A stretch of 64,000 nt of DNA from Pseudomonas sp. TNT3. GTDB lineage: Bacteria > Pseudomonadota > Gammaproteobacteria > Pseudomonadales > Pseudomonadaceae. The notes beneath the pieces are model-generated. The model was given only the letters and a program-made list of their open reading frames with translations. It was not told the origin of the DNA and did not search any database. Shown here piece after piece: positions 16,419-24,742 of the stretch (position 1 is its first letter; every line of letters starts with the position of its first letter). The translations under genes and the position numbers were made by a program. Location: assembly GCF_010095445.2 (NCBI RefSeq), contig NZ_WFGV02000025.1, positions 18,938-82,937 of the forward strand, in the 5' to 3' direction.

Positions 16419-17057
16419 TCAGGCAAGTACAGCGCGCTTGTGCAGATACGGCGGCAAATACAGCCCCAGATACGCATCGAACACCCGCATCCCTTCCTCT
16501 GCCATGCGCGGGGTGATCTGCCCATGCTGCTGCACCGAGCGGGCATACACCCGATCCCCCAGCTCCATCGCCAGTGCAAACACATCGACATCGGTCGGCA
16601 ACTTCGGCAGCTCGAAGTGATGGTCGAACAGCTTGTGCATCAGGTCGCCGAGTTCGATGTCGTGCTGACGGTCAGCCTGGGTGACTTCGGTCAAGCCGTG
16701 TTGCGCGAGGATCAACTGGCGCGCGGCGGCGTCTTCGTCGTAGATCGCGAGCATGCGTTGTTCCACCAGCCGTGACAGGTCCCGCCAGCCGTTGAGGGCC
16801 TGGTGGTCGATGGGCTCCTGCAGGCAGGCTCGGAAGGCGGCGTGAACGTCCGCGGTCAACGCTTCGAGCAGGGCCGGGACGCTGGCGAAGAAGTGATACA
16901 CGGAAGAGGGCGGTATTTCTGCGCGATCGGCAACGCTGTAAATCGACAAGCTGGCCACGCCCTCGGCGGCCAGCAGCGTACGTGCGGCGTCGAGGATCGA
17001 ATCGATCCGCGCCTGGCTGCGTGCGCGGGGTTTGCGGATGGTGGCGGGGCGCGTCAT
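16419..17057 (-). CDS. TetR family transcriptional regulator
   Basis: A 212-residue repressor-type protein. Residues about 14-60 form the TetR helix-turn-helix (ARIDSILDAARTLLAAEG, LSIYSVADRAEIPPSSVYHFF). The C-terminal two thirds are a helical ligand-binding domain with no recognisable specificity. I chose the ATG ending at 17057, preceded by GGAGG; an upstream extension would read through a terminator. It is downstream of spuI on the same strand but separated by that terminator, so it has its own promoter. Control of the adjacent gamma-glutamylpolyamine genes is plausible but not shown. Confidence 0.9.
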   Translation of the reverse strand: MTRPATIRKPRARSQARIDSILDAARTLLAAEGVASLSIYSVADRAEIPPSSVYHFFASVPALLEALTADVHAAFRACLQEPIDHQALNGWRDLSRLVEQRMLAIYDEDAAARQLILAQHGLTEVTQADRQHDIELGDLMHKLFDHHFELPKLPTDVDVFALAMELGDRVYARSVQQHGQITPRMAEEGMRVFDAYLGLYLPPYLHKRAVLA

Positions 17058-17133
17058 TGAAGTCCTCCTGCGGGGCAGCGGGCATTGTACGCAGAGCGGG
17101 CAGATGTTCCATATCCCCTCGCCACAGGGCCAT

Positions 17134-17168
17134 AAAAAAACGCCGCTGGCTGTGAGGCCGGCGGCGTT
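17134..17168 (-). terminator. Intrinsic terminator after spuI
   Basis: On the reverse strand, a 12-bp stem (AACGCCGCCGGC / GCCAGCGGCGTT, one G-T pair) with a six-base loop is followed by seven T. It begins about 19 bp after the spuI stop and isolates spuI from tetR. Confidence 0.9.
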
Positions 17169-17186
17169 CTTGTTTGCTGCAACCAC

Positions 17187-18563
17187 TTAAACGGTATGCA
17201 GGTACCAGTTGTATTCAAGGTCGGAGATAGAGTGTTCGAACTCCTCCAGCTCACTTTCCTTACAGGCCACGAAGATATCGATGTATTTCGGATCGATGTA
17301 CTTGGCCATGACTTCGCTGTCGTCCAGCTCGCGCAGTGCATCACGCAGGTTGTTCGGCAGGCTTTGCTCGTTCTGCTCGTAGGAGTTGCCTTCTACGGGC
17401 GCGCCCGGCTCGATCTTGTTGGTCAGGCCGTGATGCACGCCTGCCAGAACCGAAGCCATCAACAGATACGGATTGGCATCGGCGCCCGCAACGCGGTGTT
17501 CGATACGTACGGCATCGGACGAGCCGGTCGGTACGCGAATCGCTACGGTACGGTTGTCCAGGCCCCAGCACGGCGAGTTCGGCACGTAGAACTGTGCGCC
17601 GAAACGACGGTAGGAGTTGACGTTCGGGCAGAGGAAAGCCATCTGCGCCGGTAGGGTCTCGAGCACACCGCCGATCGCGTGACGCAGTGCGGCGTTCTGC
17701 TCGGGATCCTCGCTGGCAAAAATATTCTTGCCATCTTTATCAAGAATCGAGATGTGGACGTGCAGACCATTGCCCGCCTGGCCTGGATAAGGCTTGGCCA
17801 TGAAGGTGGTATCCATCTCATGGTCGTAGGCGATGTTCTTGATCAGGCGCTTGAGCAATACAGCGTAATCGCACGCTTTGATCGGGTCAGCCACGTGGTG
17901 CAGGTTCACTTCGAACTGCGCCGGAGCACTTTCCTTGACGATGGCGTCGGCAGGGATGCCTTGCTCTTTCGCACCTTCCAGAATGTCCTGGAGGCAGTCG
18001 ACGTATTCGTCGAGGTCGTCGATCAGGTAGACCTGTGTCGAGTGCGGACGTTTGCCGGAGATCGGCGAACGAGGAGGCTGTGGGCGACCGTTAACGTTTT
18101 CCTGGTCGATCAGGTAGAACTCAAGCTCGAATGCGGCACAGATCGTCAGACCCATCTCGTCAAACTTGGTAACAACCTGGCGCAGGACTTCACGGGGATC
18201 CGCGAAGAAAGGTTCACCTTCGAGTTCGTGCATGGTCATTAACAGTTGCGCGGTAGGGCGCTTCTGCCAAGGCTCGTTGCACAGGGTGTCAGGGATTGGA
18301 TAGCAGATTCGGTCAGCATCGCCGATGTCCAGACCCAGACCGGTGCTTTCCACCGTCGAGCCATTGATATCCAGAGCAAATAGAGAGGCCGGCAGGTTGA
18401 TGCCTTTCTCGTAAACCTTGTGGAGACTGGTGCGTTCAATGCGCTTGCCGCGCACCACACCATTCATATCTGCAATCAGAAGGTCAACGTACAGAACCTC
18501 AGGATGTTCCTTAAGGAACGCGTTCGCTTCGTTAAGCTGAACGGCACGCGGGGGTACCGACAT
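17187..18563 (-). CDS. spuI: Gamma-glutamylputrescine synthetase (glutamine synthetase-like)
   Basis: A 458-residue enzyme of the glutamine synthetase family that joins glutamate to putrescine or related amines with ATP, the first step of the gamma-glutamyl polyamine route. Motifs include LLIADMNGVVRGKRIER near the N-terminus, AAFELEFYLIDQ (metal site), TFMAKPYPGQAGNGLHVHISI (the substrate/metal loop), and IEHRVAGADANPYLLMASVLAG near the C-terminus. The ATG ending at 18563 follows AAAGGTG. It is divergent from the spuA remnant and spuB, matching the SpuI/SpuB arrangement of P. aeruginosa. Confidence 0.92.
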   Translation of the reverse strand: MSVPPRAVQLNEANAFLKEHPEVLYVDLLIADMNGVVRGKRIERTSLHKVYEKGINLPASLFALDINGSTVESTGLGLDIGDADRICYPIPDTLCNEPWQKRPTAQLLMTMHELEGEPFFADPREVLRQVVTKFDEMGLTICAAFELEFYLIDQENVNGRPQPPRSPISGKRPHSTQVYLIDDLDEYVDCLQDILEGAKEQGIPADAIVKESAPAQFEVNLHHVADPIKACDYAVLLKRLIKNIAYDHEMDTTFMAKPYPGQAGNGLHVHISILDKDGKNIFASEDPEQNAALRHAIGGVLETLPAQMAFLCPNVNSYRRFGAQFYVPNSPCWGLDNRTVAIRVPTGSSDAVRIEHRVAGADANPYLLMASVLAGVHHGLTNKIEPGAPVEGNSYEQNEQSLPNNLRDALRELDDSEVMAKYIDPKYIDIFVACKESELEEFEHSISDLEYNWYLHTV

Positions 18564-18841
18564 GATGCAACACCTTTGTTGTTAAAAATATCAATCATTG
18601 ATCTCTTCGGGTTTCAGTCAACCCGAACGGCATGCCGAAGTCAAGCGAGGCCTTTTTTGCCCTAAAAAAGCGCTCGAAAGGCATTTTTGAGGCACTTTGG
18701 GGCGTTTTTTGGCCTTTGGACGTCTTGGCGTCCGCAGGCTGGAGCGGGCCGTGTTGTATTTTTTACGGGGGTGTTGTGTAAAAAAATGAACAAGGCTAAG
18801 CTCGAATCAAACCCATAACAGCAATAATACCGGGGTGCTTC
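18564..18841. promoter_or_regulatory. Divergent promoter region of spuI and the spuA-H side
   Basis: A 278-bp gap between spuI and the spuA remnant. AT-rich segments occur at both ends (TTGTTAAAAATATCAATCATTG near spuI; TTGTGTAAAAAAATG near 18774-18788). The middle holds T- and G-rich runs (TTTTTTGCC, GGGGCGTTTTTTGGCC). It should contain promoters for both directions. I cannot place exact boxes or a PauR site. Confidence 0.45.
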
Positions 18842-19150
18842 ATGTCTCGCCTGCCGTTAATCGGCGTCACCGACTGCTCTGCGCATATCGGTCTGCATGC
18901 TTATCACATCAGTGGCGATATTAACGTCCGCGCCGTAGCCTCAGCGGCTTCGGGTCTGCCGATGATTCTTGCGTCCATGACGAACCGGCTGTTCCCGTCC
19001 GATATTCTGGACAGCTTTGATGGCACCCCCATTACGGTTACTTCATTCAATATAGATCCGATTCACAATAGCGGCCCGGCTTTCATGCAGGGCACCGCTG
19101 GCGATTCTGCACGCCTGGTATTTGCCGCGCGATACGGAAAAGCACGATAG
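18842..19150 (+). pseudogene. spuA: Truncated and degenerate gamma-glutamyl-GABA hydrolase remnant
   Basis: The 102-residue reading frame MSRLPLIGVTDCSAHIGLH..., with SGDINVRAVASAASGLPMI and FPSDILDSFDGT, follows the N-terminus of SpuA/PuuD, class I glutamine amidotransferase-like hydrolases of about 250 residues. The later part is eroded: where the family reads LTGSPSN, this copy has ITVTSFN, and GTAHDPARD has become GTAGDSARL, followed by a divergent tail and a stop. The catalytic GICRG cysteine loop and the whole C-terminal half are missing, and only 91 bp remain before spuB. It cannot hydrolyse gamma-glutamyl-GABA. It might still be translated and can serve as leader to spuB. Confidence 0.8.
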
Positions 19151-19241
19151 CCTGTCGCAGACACACATTTCAACGCGACGCCGATGCGTCAAACATCGCC
19201 TGACTTACAAGAGTCAGGAAACTCAAAGCCTAGAGGCATTT

Positions 19242-20600
19242 ATGAGTAACAACCTCGACCAGCTCACCGATTGGTTGAAAGACCACAAGATCACAGAAGT
19301 CGAATGCATGATCGCCGACTTGACCGGGATCACCCGGGGCAAGATTTCGCCGACCAACAAGTTCATTGCTGAAAAAGGCATGCGACTGCCCGAGAGCGTT
19401 CTATTGCAGACCGTGACCGGTGACTATGTCGAAGACGACATCTATTACGAACTGCTCGACCCGGCGGACATCGACATGATCTGCCGCCCCGATCAGAACG
19501 CGGTGTTCCTGGTGCCTTGGGCCGTCGAGCCGACCGCCCAGGTGATCCACGACACCTATGACAAGCAAGGCAATCCGATCGAGCTGTCGCCGCGCAACGT
19601 GCTCAAGAAGGTCCTCAAACTCTATTCCGACAGAGGCTGGCAGCCGATTGTGGCGCCGGAGATGGAGTTCTACCTGACCAAGCGCAGTGACGACCCGGAC
19701 TACCCGTTGCAACCGCCTATCGGGCGTTCAGGTCGCCCGGAAATCGGCCGTCAGTCGTTCTCTATTGAAGCCGCCAACGAATTCGATCCGCTGTTCGAAG
19801 ATGTTTACGACTGGTGCGAACTGCAGGAGCTGGACCTCGACACGCTGATCCACGAGGACGGCACGGCGCAGATGGAAATCAACTTCCGTCACGGTGATGC
19901 CCTGTCTCTGGCTGACCAGATTCTGGTGTTCAAACGCACCATGCGCGAAGCCGCGCTCAAGCATGACGTGGCCGCGACTTTCATGGCCAAGCCCATGACC
20001 GGCGAGCCAGGCAGTGCGATGCACTTGCACCAGAGCATCATCGACATCGAAACCGGCAAGAACGTCTTCTCCAACGAAGACGGGACCATGAGCCAGTTGT
20101 TCCTGCACCACATCGGTGGCTTGCAGAAGCTGATTCCCGAGTTGTTGCCGCTGTTCGCGCCGAACGTCAACTCGTTCCGCCGCTTCCTGCCGGACACTTC
20201 GGCACCGGTGAACGTGGAGTGGGGCGAAGAGAACCGTACCGTGGGCCTGCGGGTTCCGGATGCCGGTCCGCAGAACCGTCGGGTGGAGAATCGCCTGCCG
20301 GGCGCTGACGCCAACCCGTACCTGGCGATCGCCGCGAGCCTGCTCTGCGGTTATATCGGCATGGTCGAGGGGCTGAACCCGAGTGCGCCGGTGGTAGGAC
20401 GTGGCTATGAACGCCGCAACCTGCGCCTGCCACTGACCATCGAAGACGCGCTGGAGCGTATGGAAAACAGCGCGACTGTCGAGAAATACCTGGGCAAAAA
20501 ATTCATCACTGGCTACGTCGCGGTCAAGCGGGCCGAGCATGAAAACTTCAAGCGCGTGATCAGTTCGTGGGAGCGGGAATTCCTGCTCTTCGCCGTCTGA
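19242..20600 (+). CDS. spuB: Gamma-glutamylpolyamine synthetase (glutamine synthetase-like)
   Basis: A 452-residue glutamine synthetase-family enzyme, paralogue of spuI. Motifs include CMIADLTGITRGKISPTN, APEMEFYLTKRSDDPDYPLQ, TFMAKPMTGEPGSAMHLHQS and VENRLPGADANPYLAIAASL. It condenses glutamate with a polyamine or diamine. I chose the ATG at 19242 (MSNNLDQLTDWLKDH), which has GAGG just upstream and is the normal family start; the frame stays open 40 residues further upstream but overlaps the spuA remnant. spuC follows after 58 bp in the same direction. Confidence 0.93.
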   Translation: MSNNLDQLTDWLKDHKITEVECMIADLTGITRGKISPTNKFIAEKGMRLPESVLLQTVTGDYVEDDIYYELLDPADIDMICRPDQNAVFLVPWAVEPTAQVIHDTYDKQGNPIELSPRNVLKKVLKLYSDRGWQPIVAPEMEFYLTKRSDDPDYPLQPPIGRSGRPEIGRQSFSIEAANEFDPLFEDVYDWCELQELDLDTLIHEDGTAQMEINFRHGDALSLADQILVFKRTMREAALKHDVAATFMAKPMTGEPGSAMHLHQSIIDIETGKNVFSNEDGTMSQLFLHHIGGLQKLIPELLPLFAPNVNSFRRFLPDTSAPVNVEWGEENRTVGLRVPDAGPQNRRVENRLPGADANPYLAIAASLLCGYIGMVEGLNPSAPVVGRGYERRNLRLPLTIEDALERMENSATVEKYLGKKFITGYVAVKRAEHENFKRVISSWEREFLLFAV

Positions 20601-20658
20601 TGCGCTGCGGCGCGACAGGAAATAGTCGCGCCTTCACTGCAAACTTAGGAGAATTCGC

Positions 20659-22023
20659 ATGACCAATAACAATCCGCAAACCCGTGAGTGGCAAGCACTG
20701 AGCAACGACCACCACCTGGCCCCATTCAGTGACTTCAAGCAACTGAAAGAGAAAGGCCCGCGCATCATCACCAGCGCGAAGGGCGTTTACCTCTGGGACA
20801 GTGAAGGCAACAAGATCCTCGACGGCATGGCCGGCCTGTGGTGTGTCGCCATCGGCTACGGTCGCGATGAACTGGCCGATGCCGCCAGCAAGCAAATGCG
20901 CGAACTGCCTTACTACAACCTGTTTTTCCAGACCGCTCACCCGCCTGTGCTGGAGCTGGCCAAGGCCATCGCCGACATCGCGCCTGAAGGCATGAATCAC
21001 GTGTTCTTCACCGGTTCCGGTTCCGAAGGTAACGACACCATGCTGCGTATGGTTCGTCACTATTGGGCAATCAAGGGGCAGCCGCAAAAGAAAGTCATCA
21101 TCAGCCGCAAGAACGGTTATCACGGTTCCACCGTGGCCGGCGCGAGCCTGGGTGGCATGACCTACATGCACGAACAAGGCGACTTGCCGATCCCGGGCAT
21201 TGTCCACATCGCCCAGCCTTACTGGTTTGCTGAAGGCGGGGACATGACGCCGGAAGAGTTTGGTGTATGGGCCGCCAATCAGCTGGAAGAAAAGATTCTG
21301 GAAATCGGCGTTGATAACGTCGGTGCCTTTATTGCCGAGCCGATCCAGGGTGCCGGTGGCGTGATCATTCCGCCAGACACCTACTGGCCGCGCATCAAGG
21401 AAATCCTCGCCAAGTACGACATCCTGTTCGTGGCGGACGAAGTGATCTGTGGTTTCGGCCGCACCGGTGAGTGGTTCGGTTCCGATTTCTACGACCTCAA
21501 GCCGGACATGATGACCATCGCCAAAGGCCTGACGTCGGGCTACATCCCGATGGGTGGCCTGATCGTGCGTGACGAAGTGGTCGCGGTGCTCAACGAGGGT
21601 GGCGATTTCAACCACGGTTTCACCTATTCCGGTCACCCGGTGGCCGCTGCGGTGGCGCTGGAAAACATCCGCATCATGCGCGACGAAAAAATTATCGACC
21701 GCGTTCACGAAGAAACGGCACCTTACTTGCAGAGTCGCTTAAGGGAACTGAGCGATCACCCATTGGTGGGTGAAGTGCGCGGTGTAGGGCTGTTGGGGGC
21801 AATCGAACTGGTTCAGGACAAGGCCACTCGCAAGCGTTACGAAGGCCGTGGCGTCGGTATGATTTGCCGGACATTCTGTTTCGAAAATGGCCTGATCATG
21901 CGCGCCGTGGGCGACACCATGATCATTGCTCCGCCGCTGGTTATTACCAAGGCGGAAATCGATGAGCTGGTGACCAAGGCTCGCAAGTGTCTGGACCTGA
22001 CCCTGAGTGCGTTGCAAGCCTAA
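20659..22023 (+). CDS. spuC: Putrescine (polyamine):pyruvate aminotransferase
   Basis: A 454-residue class III PLP aminotransferase. Key features are FFTGSGSEGNDTMLRMVRHYW (cofactor phosphate site), DEVICGFGRTGEWFG (Asp stacking on PLP) and Lys289 in MTIAKGLTSGY, the Schiff base lysine. In Pseudomonas, SpuC moves amino groups from putrescine or related amines to pyruvate. A TAGGAG site precedes the ATG. A long hairpin separates it from spuD, the start of the transport genes. Confidence 0.94.
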   Translation: MTNNNPQTREWQALSNDHHLAPFSDFKQLKEKGPRIITSAKGVYLWDSEGNKILDGMAGLWCVAIGYGRDELADAASKQMRELPYYNLFFQTAHPPVLELAKAIADIAPEGMNHVFFTGSGSEGNDTMLRMVRHYWAIKGQPQKKVIISRKNGYHGSTVAGASLGGMTYMHEQGDLPIPGIVHIAQPYWFAEGGDMTPEEFGVWAANQLEEKILEIGVDNVGAFIAEPIQGAGGVIIPPDTYWPRIKEILAKYDILFVADEVICGFGRTGEWFGSDFYDLKPDMMTIAKGLTSGYIPMGGLIVRDEVVAVLNEGGDFNHGFTYSGHPVAAAVALENIRIMRDEKIIDRVHEETAPYLQSRLRELSDHPLVGEVRGVGLLGAIELVQDKATRKRYEGRGVGMICRTFCFENGLIMRAVGDTMIIAPPLVITKAEIDELVTKARKCLDLTLSALQA

Positions 22024-22030
22024 GTGCTAG

Positions 22031-22069
22031 GCTCTGAGCGGGGTGCGAAATTCGCATTTCGCTCAGAGC
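22031..22069 (+). other. Stable hairpin between spuC and spuD
   Basis: Perfect outer stem GCTCTGAGCG/CGCTCAGAGC with an inner TGCGAA/TTCGCA stem. No T-tract follows, so it does not look like a terminator. It may protect or process the mRNA so that the periplasmic binding protein is made in excess of the enzyme. Confidence 0.7.
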
Positions 22070-22204
22070 AAACAAAGGATGGGTCTTTCCTTGAAAGCCT
22101 GCCTTGTATCTTGCCAGACTACCCGTTGTTTTAGTTGCCCAGGAAAGGCCGCTGGCTCTTGGTTAACAAGAACGTGGTTAAAAAGAATAATTGGAGCATT
22201 ACCC

Positions 22205-23317
22205 ATGAAGGCATTAGGTATGAAGATAGCTGGCAAGACCCTCCTCGCCATGTCCCTGATGGGCGTGATGGCAGGCGCAGTTCAGGCGGACGACAAGGTT
22301 CTGCACGTGTACAACTGGTCCGATTACATCGCACCGGATACCGTCAAGAAGTTCGAAGCCGAGTCGGGGATCAAGGTGGTCTACGACGTATTCGACAGTA
22401 ACGAAACCCTTGAAGCCAAGTTGCTGGCAGGCAAGTCCGGCTACGACATCGTCGTACCGTCGAACAACTTCCTGGCCAAGCAAATCAAGGCCGGCGTCTA
22501 TCAGACACTCGACAAATCCAAACTGCCTCTGTGGAAAAACCTGAACCCGGATCTGCTCAAAGCGGTATCGGTCAGTGACCCGGGCAACGAACACGCGTTC
22601 CCGTACATGTGGGGTTCGATCGGTATCGGTTTCAACGCCGAGAAGGTCAAGGCTGCACTGGGGGCTGATGCACCTACAAATTCCTGGGACCTGATTTTCA
22701 AACCTGAAAACGCCGCCAAGTTGAAAGCGTGCGGGATCAGCGTCCTCGATTCGCCAACCGAGATGATTCCGGTGGCGCTGCACTACCTGGGCTATCCGAC
22801 CGACAGCCAGGACAAGAAGCAATTGGCTGAAGCCGAAGCACTGTTCCTTAAAGTCCGTCCTTCGATTGGCTACTTCCACTCGTCCAAGTACATCTCTGAC
22901 CTGGCCAACGGCAACATCTGCGTAGCCATCGGTTACTCGGGTGACATCTACCAGGCCAAGTCCCGCGCGGCTGAAGCCGGCGACAAGGTGAAAGTCAGCT
23001 ACAACATTCCGAAAGAAGGTGCCGGCAGCTTCTATGACATGGTCGCCATCCCTAAAGATGCCGAGAACGTCGAAGGTGCCTACAAGTTCATGACCTTCCT
23101 GATGAAGCCGGAAATCATGGCTGAAATCACTAACGCCGTACGCTTCCCGAACGGTAACTCCGCGGCAACACCGTTGGTTGATAAAGACATCACCAGCGAC
23201 CCGGGCGTTTATCCGCCAGCGGATGTTCTGGCCAAGTTGTACGCGATTGCCGACTTGCCGGCCGCCACGCAGCGGATCCTGACCCGCAGCTGGACCAAGA
23301 TCAAATCGGGTAAATAA
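22205..23317 (+). CDS. spuD: Polyamine ABC transporter binding protein (putrescine type)
   Basis: A 370-residue PotF-family periplasmic protein. The signal peptide ends GAVQA, and the mature chain begins DDKVLHVYNWSDYIAPDTVKKF. Conserved features are VYDVFDSNETLEAKLLAGKSGYDIVVPSNNFLAKQ, IGYFHSSKYISDLANGNICVAIGYSGD and the terminal RILTRSWTKIKSGK. In P. aeruginosa, SpuD prefers putrescine and SpuE spermidine; I name this one by order. I chose the ATG at 22205, with GGAG 8 bases before it. Reading further upstream would add 54 residues and bury the signal peptide. Confidence 0.92.
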   Translation: MKALGMKIAGKTLLAMSLMGVMAGAVQADDKVLHVYNWSDYIAPDTVKKFEAESGIKVVYDVFDSNETLEAKLLAGKSGYDIVVPSNNFLAKQIKAGVYQTLDKSKLPLWKNLNPDLLKAVSVSDPGNEHAFPYMWGSIGIGFNAEKVKAALGADAPTNSWDLIFKPENAAKLKACGISVLDSPTEMIPVALHYLGYPTDSQDKKQLAEAEALFLKVRPSIGYFHSSKYISDLANGNICVAIGYSGDIYQAKSRAAEAGDKVKVSYNIPKEGAGSFYDMVAIPKDAENVEGAYKFMTFLMKPEIMAEITNAVRFPNGNSAATPLVDKDITSDPGVYPPADVLAKLYAIADLPAATQRILTRSWTKIKSGK

Positions 23318-23328
23318 GTAATAACCCT

Positions 23329-23440
23329 GTAGGAGCGAGCTTGCTCGCGAAAAAATTCGTAACGCCGCGGGGTGTCAGGCACCACGCGTTATCGTTGACG
23401 ACTATCGCGAGCAATCGAGCGTCGACCGGCTGCTCCTACA
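23329..23440. repeat. REP-type inverted pair, degenerate right arm
   Basis: The left arm TGTAGGAGCGAGCTTGCTCG is intact. The right arm ACTATCGCGAGCAATCGAGC...GGCTGCTCCTACA carries an insertion or divergence of about 16 bases. It lies between spuD and spuE, inside what should be one operon. Confidence 0.75.
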
Positions 23441-23571
23441 AGGGTCTGCATAAAAGTTTTGCTGGAACGGTTTTTCGAGGGTAAGTTGCGCGCCGGTTTT
23501 GTTGCAGGGCTGCTAATGCTGTCATGTAACACGGGGCAACTTGGGCCCAACTAATTTTAGAGGACCTCCAC

Positions 23572-24669
23572 TTGCCTATTTTTTCTTTGTTGCGCAATGC
23601 CCTGCTGGTTGGTGCCGGACTGACACTCGCTGTCAGTGTCCAGGCTGCCGGTACGGTGCATATTTATAACTGGTCGGACTATATCGGTCAGACCACCCTG
23701 GCGGACTTCCAGAAAGAAACCGGCATCAAACCGGTGTATGACGTCTTCGATTCCAACGAAACCCTGGAAGGCAAATTGCTGGCCGGGCGTACCGGTTACG
23801 ACGTCGTTGTGCCGTCCAACCACTTCCTCGGCAAGCAGATCAAGGCCGGCGCTTTCCAGAAGCTCGACAAGTCCCAACTGCCCAATTATTCGAACCTCGA
23901 CCCGGTGCTGCTCAAGCGCCTGGAACAGAACGATCCGGGCAACCTGTATGCCGTGCCGTACCTGTGGGGCACTAACGGCATCGGTTACAACGTCGACAAG
24001 ATCAAGGCAGTGCTGGGCGTCGACAAGATCGATTCGTGGGGCGTGTTGTTCGAACCGGAGAACATCAAGAAGCTGCAAAGCTGCGGTGTAGCCTTCCTGG
24101 ATTCCGCCGATGAAATGATGCCGACGGTCCTCAACTACATGGGTCTGAACGCCAACAGCACTAATCCCGAAGATTACAAAAAGGCTGAAGCCAAGTTGCT
24201 GGCTGTGCGGCCGTACGTCACGTACTTCCACTCTTCCAAATACATTGGGGACCTCGCCAACGGCGACATCTGCATCGCGATCGGTTTCTCCGGCGACATG
24301 TTCCAGGCCAAGAACCGCGCCGACGAAGCGAAGAAAGGCGTGAACATCGCCTACTCGATTCCGAAGGAAGGTGGCGCGCTGTGGTTCGACATGCTGGCGA
24401 TTCCAAAGGACTCGTCCAACGTCAAGGAAGCTCACGCATTCATCAACTATCTGCTGAAACCTGAGGTGATCGCCCAGGTCAGTGATTACGTCGGCTACGC
24501 CAACCCTAACCCGGGGTCGGACAAGCTGATGGAGCAATCCATTCGCACCGACGAAGCGGTTTATCCACCGCAAGCCGTCCTCGACAAGACCTATGTGTCC
24601 ATCGAGTTACCACCAAACATTCAACGTTTGATGACCCGCAGCTGGACCAAGGTCAAGTCGGGTAAATAG
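23572..24669 (+). CDS. spuE: Polyamine ABC transporter binding protein (spermidine type)
   Basis: A 365-residue paralogue of spuD. The signal peptide MPIFSLLRNALLVGAG...SVQA starts from a TTG codon at 23572, with AGAGGACC upstream; no ATG gives a plausible leader. The mature chain has TVHIYNWSDYIGQTTLADF, VYDVFDSNETLEGKLLAGR and the same RLMTRSWTKVKSGK end. It delivers polyamines, probably spermidine by analogy, to SpuFGH. The weak start codon may tune its amount relative to SpuD. Confidence 0.9.
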   Translation: MPIFSLLRNALLVGAGLTLAVSVQAAGTVHIYNWSDYIGQTTLADFQKETGIKPVYDVFDSNETLEGKLLAGRTGYDVVVPSNHFLGKQIKAGAFQKLDKSQLPNYSNLDPVLLKRLEQNDPGNLYAVPYLWGTNGIGYNVDKIKAVLGVDKIDSWGVLFEPENIKKLQSCGVAFLDSADEMMPTVLNYMGLNANSTNPEDYKKAEAKLLAVRPYVTYFHSSKYIGDLANGDICIAIGFSGDMFQAKNRADEAKKGVNIAYSIPKEGGALWFDMLAIPKDSSNVKEAHAFINYLLKPEVIAQVSDYVGYANPNPGSDKLMEQSIRTDEAVYPPQAVLDKTYVSIELPPNIQRLMTRSWTKVKSGK

Positions 24670-24742
24670 CTTCAAGGCTCAAACTATCCAAGGTTGGCTC
24701 ACCTTGAGCGAACTGCACTCTTTTTTTCTGGGAGTTTCGTAA

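Noticed and set aside
18842..19150. spuA as an intact short hydrolase
   Set aside because: The catalytic cysteine loop and the C-terminal half are missing and several conserved motifs in the remaining part are altered.
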